From contig NZ_JBGQQU010000031.1 of assembly GCF_045528445.1 (NCBI RefSeq), positions 1 through 45,022 of the forward strand: a stretch of 45,022 nt of DNA, read 5' to 3'. This DNA is from Desemzia sp045528445 (GTDB taxonomy: Bacteria > Bacillota > Bacilli > Lactobacillales > Carnobacteriaceae). Both the position numbers and the translations under genes were made by a program. Positions 40,421-45,022 of the stretch are shown piece by piece (the stretch's first letter is position 1; each line of letters opens with the position of its first letter). A model generated the notes under the pieces. The model was given only the letters and a program-made list of their open reading frames with translations, ran no database searches and was not told where the DNA came from.

Positions 40421-41851
40421 TTAGTTAGTAAGATTTTCCCCATTACTAGCAATGACTTTCTTATACCAGTCAAATGATTTTTTCTTCGTACGGTTCAGTG
40501 TTCCGTTTCCTTCATTGTCTCGGTCCACGTAGATAAAACCATATCTTTTCTTCATTTCTCCCGTACTGGCACTGACAAAGTCGATACAGCCCCAAGTGGT
40601 GTAGCCTAGTAAATCTACGCCATCCAGTTCTACAGCGTCTTTCATGGCTTGGATGTGTGCCGCCAAGTATTCGATACGGTAGTCATCTTCCACATAGCCA
40701 TTTTCATCTGGGTTGTCCACTGCGCCAAGCCCGTTTTCTACAATAAACAACGGTTTTTGGTAGCGGTCGTAGATGTCGTTCATTGTTGTACGCAAGCCTA
40801 TTGGATCAATTTGCCATCCCCATTCACTAACTTTTAAATAAGGGTTCTTGATTGAAGGCAACACATTACCTGCTGTTTTTTCAGCTATTTCAGGATCTGT
40901 TGATACTACTCTTGAAGAATAATAAGAGAATGAGACAAAGTCTACCGTATATTTTTTAAGCAGCTCAAGGTCTCCATCTTCCATTTGAATCTCAATAACT
41001 TCACGCTCTAGTTTTTTCAATGCATACGCAGGGTATTTCCCACGGGATTGTACATCAATAAAAAAGTAGTTTCCATGATCAGATTGTTGCGCTGCCAAGA
41101 CGTCTTCCGGCTTAGATGAATATGGATAATATTTCCCTGCTGCCAGCATACTTCCTACTTGATTTTCTGGATCAACTTCGTGAGCAATTTTAGTGGCCAG
41201 AGCGCTAGCTACTAACTCGTGATGAGCAGCTTGGTATTTAACTTGCTCTTCATTTTCACCTTCTTCAAAATACAAACCAGCACCCATAAATGGCAAGTGC
41301 AGAATCATATTGATTTCATTAAACGTCAACCAATATTTAACCAACCCTTTGTATCGGTTAAATATCACATTGCATAAATTTTCATAAAATCCAACCACTT
41401 TACGATTACGCCAACCGCCATATTTTTCTACTAAATGCATTGGAATATCAAAGTGTGTAATAGTCACAAGTGGTTCAATATCATATTTGCGGCATTCTTT
41501 GAAGAGATTTTCATAAAACTGCAATCCTTCTTCATTTGGTTCCGCTTCGTCTCCTTTTGGAAAAATTCTGCTCCAAGCAATTGACAGACGGTACGTTTTG
41601 AAGCCCATTTCAGCAAACAAAGCAATGTCTTCTTTATAACGGTGATAATGGTCAACAGCTTCTTTTGCTGGATAGAAATGTTCATCATCAAAATCAAACA
41701 TCTTCATATGACCTTTCATTACTGCCATCCGGTCTTCTCCATGAGGAATCACGTCAACGTTTGCTAACCCTCTTCCCCCTTCATTATATCCACCTTCAGC
41801 TTGATTGGCTGCAGTTGCGCCGCCCCATAAAAAATCTTTTCTAAATGCCAT
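40421..41851 (-). CDS. bglA: 6-phospho-beta-glucosidase, GH1
   Basis: This 476-residue cytoplasmic enzyme hydrolyses phosphorylated beta-glucosides imported by the PTS. Signs of GH1 are FRKDFLWGGATAANQAEGG at the start, acid/base Glu in WLTFNEIN near 177, nucleophile Glu in FIVENGLG near 369, and the phosphate-binding Ser/Lys/Tyr pattern SASTGEMKKRYGFIYVD, which marks a 6-phospho enzyme. I chose the ATG at 41851 behind AGGAGG. It is the last gene of the operon, 35 bases after bglP. Confidence 0.95.
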   Translation of the reverse strand: MAFRKDFLWGGATAANQAEGGYNEGGRGLANVDVIPHGEDRMAVMKGHMKMFDFDDEHFYPAKEAVDHYHRYKEDIALFAEMGFKTYRLSIAWSRIFPKGDEAEPNEEGLQFYENLFKECRKYDIEPLVTITHFDIPMHLVEKYGGWRNRKVVGFYENLCNVIFNRYKGLVKYWLTFNEINMILHLPFMGAGLYFEEGENEEQVKYQAAHHELVASALATKIAHEVDPENQVGSMLAAGKYYPYSSKPEDVLAAQQSDHGNYFFIDVQSRGKYPAYALKKLEREVIEIQMEDGDLELLKKYTVDFVSFSYYSSRVVSTDPEIAEKTAGNVLPSIKNPYLKVSEWGWQIDPIGLRTTMNDIYDRYQKPLFIVENGLGAVDNPDENGYVEDDYRIEYLAAHIQAMKDAVELDGVDLLGYTTWGCIDFVSASTGEMKKRYGFIYVDRDNEGNGTLNRTKKKSFDWYKKVIASNGENLTN

Positions 41852-41886
41852 TTTTGTCCTCCTGTTTTTAGTTATAGCTTTAATCA

Positions 41887-43791
41887 TTAGTTGATTACTT
41901 TAACTAGTTGTTCTCCTTGAGAGACACTTGATTTACTAACAGTAAGGATATCCTCATAATCGGTTGAATTTGTGATGACAACTGGAGTGATTGTTGAATA
42001 TCCTTTAGCAGCGATGCCTTCCAAATCAAATTCAATCAGTTTGTCGCCAACATTGACGCGTTGACCTTTTTCAACAAAGTATTCGTATCCTTCTCCAGCC
42101 AATTGAACTGTATCGATTCCAACATGGATCAACAGTTCCATACCGTTATCACTTGTGAGCCCGATAGCATGTTTAGAATCAAAAGTTGCCGTAACTGTTC
42201 CTGAAATTGGAGAAACTACTACTCCTTCGGCTGGCTTGATTGCTACACCTTTTCCTAAAATCTCTTCTGAAAACATGCCGTCATTTACTTCTGATAAAGG
42301 TACTGCTTCTCCTTTGATTGGAGACTGAATCATTGCTGTATCTACTCCAACTGTTGAACCTTTTATGTTGTCTTCTTCGTCTGTCTCTTCTGTTTTTTCA
42401 ATGCCGTCGACTAAGGCATCTTCTTCTGATGCTGGGTCTTTGTACAAAATAAACGAAACGACAAAAGAAATTGCCATACTAATCAAGGCACCAATTACAG
42501 CCATATAGAAATAACTAAGTGTGTCATCTCCAATATAACTTGGAATCGTTAATAGACCAGGTGAGCCACCGGAAAAGTTTCTTACTTTAAAGATTCCCAT
42601 GAATAATCCACCAATTCCCCCACCTATCATGGCTGCATATAATGGCGTTTTAAAACGTAAGTTGACACCGAACAAAGCAGGTTCCGTAATTCCAAATACT
42701 CCAGTCAAACCTGCTGTAGAAGCCATTTGCTTGATCGTTGTATCTTTACTTTTGAAACCAACTGCCAATGAAGCTGCCCCTTGAGCTACATTTGAAGCTA
42801 ACATTCCTGGGTAAATCACCGTATCGTAACCCAGAGTCATCCGGTTATTGATACCGATTGGAACTAGTCCATAATGTGTCCCTGTAGCAACTAATAAAGG
42901 TGTCAATCCTCCAACGATTGTTGGAACTAACCATGGACTAACGCTTTCTAACCACGTAATTCCTGCTGAGATACCATCACTTATCAAGTATCCGATGGGT
43001 CCAAGCACGACTAACGCTGCAGTACCTACGATTGCTACCGTAATCATCGGTTTACTGAAGAATTTGATAGCCTTTGGAGATACACGATCTGCAATTGGTT
43101 CGACATATGACATCAACCAAACCGCTAAAATAATAGGAATAACAGATGATGAATAGGTTACAGGAGAAACAGGCAGCCCAAACAAACTAATGCTTCCAGT
43201 TCCTTCTAAGGAATTAACCATATCAACAAAGTTAGGATGGAGCAAGATTCCTCCAACCATCACTCCCAAATACATATTTGTTTTGAACTTCTGAGCAGAT
43301 GATATAGCAAGTAAAATAGGCAAGAAATAAAATGCAGAATCGGCCATAAAGTTAACAATTTGATACGATTGACTTTCATCACTGATGAGATTGAAAACGA
43401 CTAATAACGATAATACGGCTTTTAGCATCCCAGCTGCTGTGATAGCTGGCAAAATTGGCGTAAAAATACCCGTAATAGTATCAATAACTTTAGCTGCTAC
43501 ACCACGATTATCTTCTTCTTTTTCAGTACCTTCGCTGCTTCCTGATAAACTAGTTTGATTAGTGATTTCTTTATATACACTTCCAACGTCACTTCCAATA
43601 ATGACTTGGTATTGACCTCCTTTAGAAACAACTCCCATAACGCCAGGAGTAGTCTTCAATGTTTCTGTATTAGGAATTTTATCGTCTTTCAAATTAAAAC
43701 GCAAACGCGTGGCACAATGGTTTAAACCGGACACGTTTTTCTCGCCACCTACATTCTTTAAAATAGTAGCCGCTAATTCTGGATAATTCAT
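41887..43791 (-). CDS. bglP: PTS beta-glucoside transporter EIIBCA
   Basis: This 634-residue protein joins three PTS domains: EIIB (1-90, phosphocysteine C26 in NHCATRLRFN), a membrane EIIC (about 105-460, with GTHYGLVPIGINN and TGVFGITEPALFGVNL), and EIIA (about 490-634, phosphohistidine near 555 in LLIHVGIDTV). It is therefore self-sufficient after HPr. An acidic linker joins EIIC and EIIA. It imports and phosphorylates beta-glucosides such as arbutin, salicin or cellobiose for BglA. An RNA antiterminator site lies directly upstream. Confidence 0.95.
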   Translation of the reverse strand: MNYPELAATILKNVGGEKNVSGLNHCATRLRFNLKDDKIPNTETLKTTPGVMGVVSKGGQYQVIIGSDVGSVYKEITNQTSLSGSSEGTEKEEDNRGVAAKVIDTITGIFTPILPAITAAGMLKAVLSLLVVFNLISDESQSYQIVNFMADSAFYFLPILLAISSAQKFKTNMYLGVMVGGILLHPNFVDMVNSLEGTGSISLFGLPVSPVTYSSSVIPIILAVWLMSYVEPIADRVSPKAIKFFSKPMITVAIVGTAALVVLGPIGYLISDGISAGITWLESVSPWLVPTIVGGLTPLLVATGTHYGLVPIGINNRMTLGYDTVIYPGMLASNVAQGAASLAVGFKSKDTTIKQMASTAGLTGVFGITEPALFGVNLRFKTPLYAAMIGGGIGGLFMGIFKVRNFSGGSPGLLTIPSYIGDDTLSYFYMAVIGALISMAISFVVSFILYKDPASEEDALVDGIEKTEETDEEDNIKGSTVGVDTAMIQSPIKGEAVPLSEVNDGMFSEEILGKGVAIKPAEGVVVSPISGTVTATFDSKHAIGLTSDNGMELLIHVGIDTVQLAGEGYEYFVEKGQRVNVGDKLIEFDLEGIAAKGYSTITPVVITNSTDYEDILTVSKSSVSQGEQLVKVIN

Positions 43792-43825
43792 TCGTTTTTC
43801 CCCTTTTCTTCTGTTTTAGTGAATA

Positions 43826-43898
43826 AAAAAATACCCAAATTCCCCTTTCATTCATGAAAGAGTCATTTAGGTATAGCCTGCTTCACCAGTAACAATCC
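43826..43898 (-). promoter_or_regulatory. Ribonucleic antiterminator and terminator before bglP
   Basis: The minus strand at 43869-43898 reads GGATTGTTACTG, a variable loop, then GCAGGCTATACC, the classical site bound by BglG/LicT proteins. It overlaps the 5' arm of a terminator (43826-43875; ATACCTAAAT with ATTTGGGTAT, then TTTTTTT). Binding of LicT would keep the terminator open when beta-glucosides are present. Confidence 0.9.
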
Positions 43899-43902
43899 TG
43901 AT

Positions 43903-44739
43903 TTAGTTTTTTGTAATTCTTCTGATATGAATCGTCAAATAAATAATTTCGTCTTCTTTTAAGTCACGGCCAAATTCTTTTATGACATAATCACGGATTT
44001 TAAGCGCGCACTTGTATTCTTCAGTGTATTTTTCTTTCAGCATAAACATAAAACCGGCATCTTCATTTTCTTCCAGTTCTATTCCACTATACAGTCTCTG
44101 TATAAAGAATTTCAAGTGTGTCAAAAAGCGTTCGTAATTTAAAGAATATTCATCTAGATCTATTTTGAAATGGTATTTGATGATATTAAAGATATTCTGA
44201 ATCGTTTTCGTCATCTCAGATACTTGGCTCACTTGTGACATGTCCAGTTCTGCATTGACGATATGAAGAGCAATGAATCCCGCTTCATCTTCTGGCAAAG
44301 AGACACCTAGTTTATTTTGAATAATATTTAGAGCTTCTTTCCCGATTAAAAATTCATGGTTATAAAATCGTTTGATTTCCCATAGTAAAGCATTTTTGAT
44401 AGGCAAACCATTTTGATAGCGATCAATAGCAAAGTCAATATGATCGGTCAATGTCAGGTAGATATTTTCGCTTAATTTTTTGCCCAAAGACACTTTTGCG
44501 AAACTGATGATTTCATTGGCTGTTTGCAAATGCTCCAACTTCACATTTTCTAACAGCTTCGTCAGTTTGTTGGTATTCATGTCTTTTGTGCTTGTATAGA
44601 CTTTCTCAACAGCGCTTTCATCTATGGGGTCACCGAGACTCCTTTTAAATCCGATCCCTTTCCCCATGACCAAGACTTCATTTTGATTACTATCAATAGA
44701 TTTAACTATATTATTGTTGATAACTTTTTTTACTTCCAC
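43903..44739 (-). CDS. licT: BglG/LicT-family transcriptional antiterminator
   Basis: This 278-residue regulator has an RNA-binding domain (1-55, KKVINNNIVKSID and GKGIGFKRSLGD) and two PTS regulation domains with conserved histidines (LTDHIDFAIDR, IALHIVNAEL in PRD1; LTIHIRRI in PRD2). Phosphorylation by BglP and HPr controls its dimerisation. I chose GTG at 44739 because GAGGAG lies 7 bases upstream and the protein then begins as LicT does; a TTG at 44754 has no site. RNA targets are present before both licT and bglP, so it controls itself and the operon. Confidence 0.93.
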   Translation of the reverse strand: MEVKKVINNNIVKSIDSNQNEVLVMGKGIGFKRSLGDPIDESAVEKVYTSTKDMNTNKLTKLLENVKLEHLQTANEIISFAKVSLGKKLSENIYLTLTDHIDFAIDRYQNGLPIKNALLWEIKRFYNHEFLIGKEALNIIQNKLGVSLPEDEAGFIALHIVNAELDMSQVSQVSEMTKTIQNIFNIIKYHFKIDLDEYSLNYERFLTHLKFFIQRLYSGIELEENEDAGFMFMLKEKYTEEYKCALKIRDYVIKEFGRDLKEDEIIYLTIHIRRITKN

Positions 44740-44800
44740 ATTTTTTCTCCTCAACGAGGTTATAATAGCCAGCTAATAGGATAGTGCTTTCAATCCATCA

Positions 44801-44870
44801 AGTATAGCCCGCGAAAGCAGTAACAATCTTGATATAACAATATTACACCATAAACAATTTTGGATGTCAA
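44801..44870 (-). promoter_or_regulatory. licT promoter with antiterminator-like site
   Basis: On the minus strand -35 TTGACA (44865-44870) and -10 TGTAAT (44842-44847) are 17 bp apart. The leader at 44801-44830 reads AGATTGTTACTG, a loop, then GGGCTATACTT, close to the LicT RNA site before bglP. A terminator partner is less obvious here; only a weak stem GGAT/ATCC follows. Confidence 0.75.
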
Positions 44871-45022
44871 CCTCTTCTATTCTCCTGCATCTATCATATC
44901 GTTCGAACGTGATAATGTCCTAAGTAGGTCGAAGCATAAAATGTCCCAAAATGATAAAATAAAATCATGAAAAGGATAATACTAACGATGAATGAAGATA
45001 AGAAATATAAAGTAATAAAAGC
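44871..45022 (+). mobile_element. Left end of a probable insertion sequence (partial)
   Basis: An ATG at 44988 behind AAAAGGAT opens a frame that runs off the window (MNEDKKYKVIK). That opening resembles the start of ISNCY/IS1202-type transposases, which continue into a helix-turn-helix. The stretch 'gtcctaagtaggtcgaagc' near 44926 could be part of the terminal inverted repeat. Only 11 codons are visible, so this is a low-confidence call. Confidence 0.45.

Overview
The window is from a low-GC Firmicute, most likely a lactic acid bacterium of the order Lactobacillales. The evidence is strong GGAGG-type ribosome binding sites, frequent GTG and TTG starts, phosphotransferase (PTS) sugar operons with RpiR and BglG-type regulators, an FNR-like protein without an iron-sulfur cysteine cluster, and 'gctgggac' intergenic hairpins. 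A Carnobacteriaceae-like genus is my best guess and cannot be proven from this sequence. No rRNA, tRNA or CRISPR array was seen.

Layout. 0.4-3.7 kb: RpiR regulator divergent from nanE and a PTS EIICB, an amino-sugar (probably N-acetylmannosamine) uptake and epimerisation unit. 3.8-4.5 kb: a satellite of 18 hairpin units with an exact 41-bp period that runs into the 3' end of a HAD phosphatase gene. 5.5-9.1 kb: a phosphonate/phosphite-type ABC importer (phnD-phnC-phnE-phnE). 9.3-11.7 kb: a purine permease and a PfkB sugar kinase. 12-17.7 kb: a compact metal/redox regulon (P1B-type ATPase, HMA metal chaperone, a 77-aa protein, Lgt lipoprotein transferase with a 117-aa membrane protein, an FNR/FLP-type regulator, Dps). 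Five FNR-type palindromes are spread over its promoters, all centred 41.5 bp upstream of the predicted start.

17.8-25.8 kb is a region of diverged internal duplication. Two pieces of the pfkB 3' end are each followed by a convergent 33-codon membrane micropeptide gene. Two paralogous SGNH hydrolases lie beyond them, one with an altered catalytic motif. Between the copies sit glycerate kinase, a second RpiR regulator and a PTS EIIC operon that includes a stand-alone RarA C-terminal-like protein. A lipoprotein gene there is broken by a 7-bp tandem duplication. 25.9-33 kb is accessory: a YdcF-like protein, a MazEF toxin-antitoxin pair with an operator palindrome in its promoter, a 967-aa superfamily 1 helicase, a DUF2188 protein, and a very AT-rich two-gene unit of an AAA/ABC-type ATPase and a small coupled partner that looks like a phage-defence cassette. 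33.3-35.5 kb: topoisomerase III. 35.5-36.4 kb: non-coding, with two further hairpin repeats. 36.4-40.1 kb: a YknWXYZ-like MacAB exporter. 40.4-44.9 kb: an antiterminator-controlled beta-glucoside operon (licT-bglP-bglA) with two RNA antiterminator sites. The window ends in the first codons of a probable transposase.

The most noteworthy signals are the FNR/FLP-type regulon with invariant spacing, the 41-bp hairpin satellite and its intrusion into a coding sequence, the duplicated micropeptide module, and the ATPase plus partner pair. Functions are inferred from motifs read by eye; no database search was possible.
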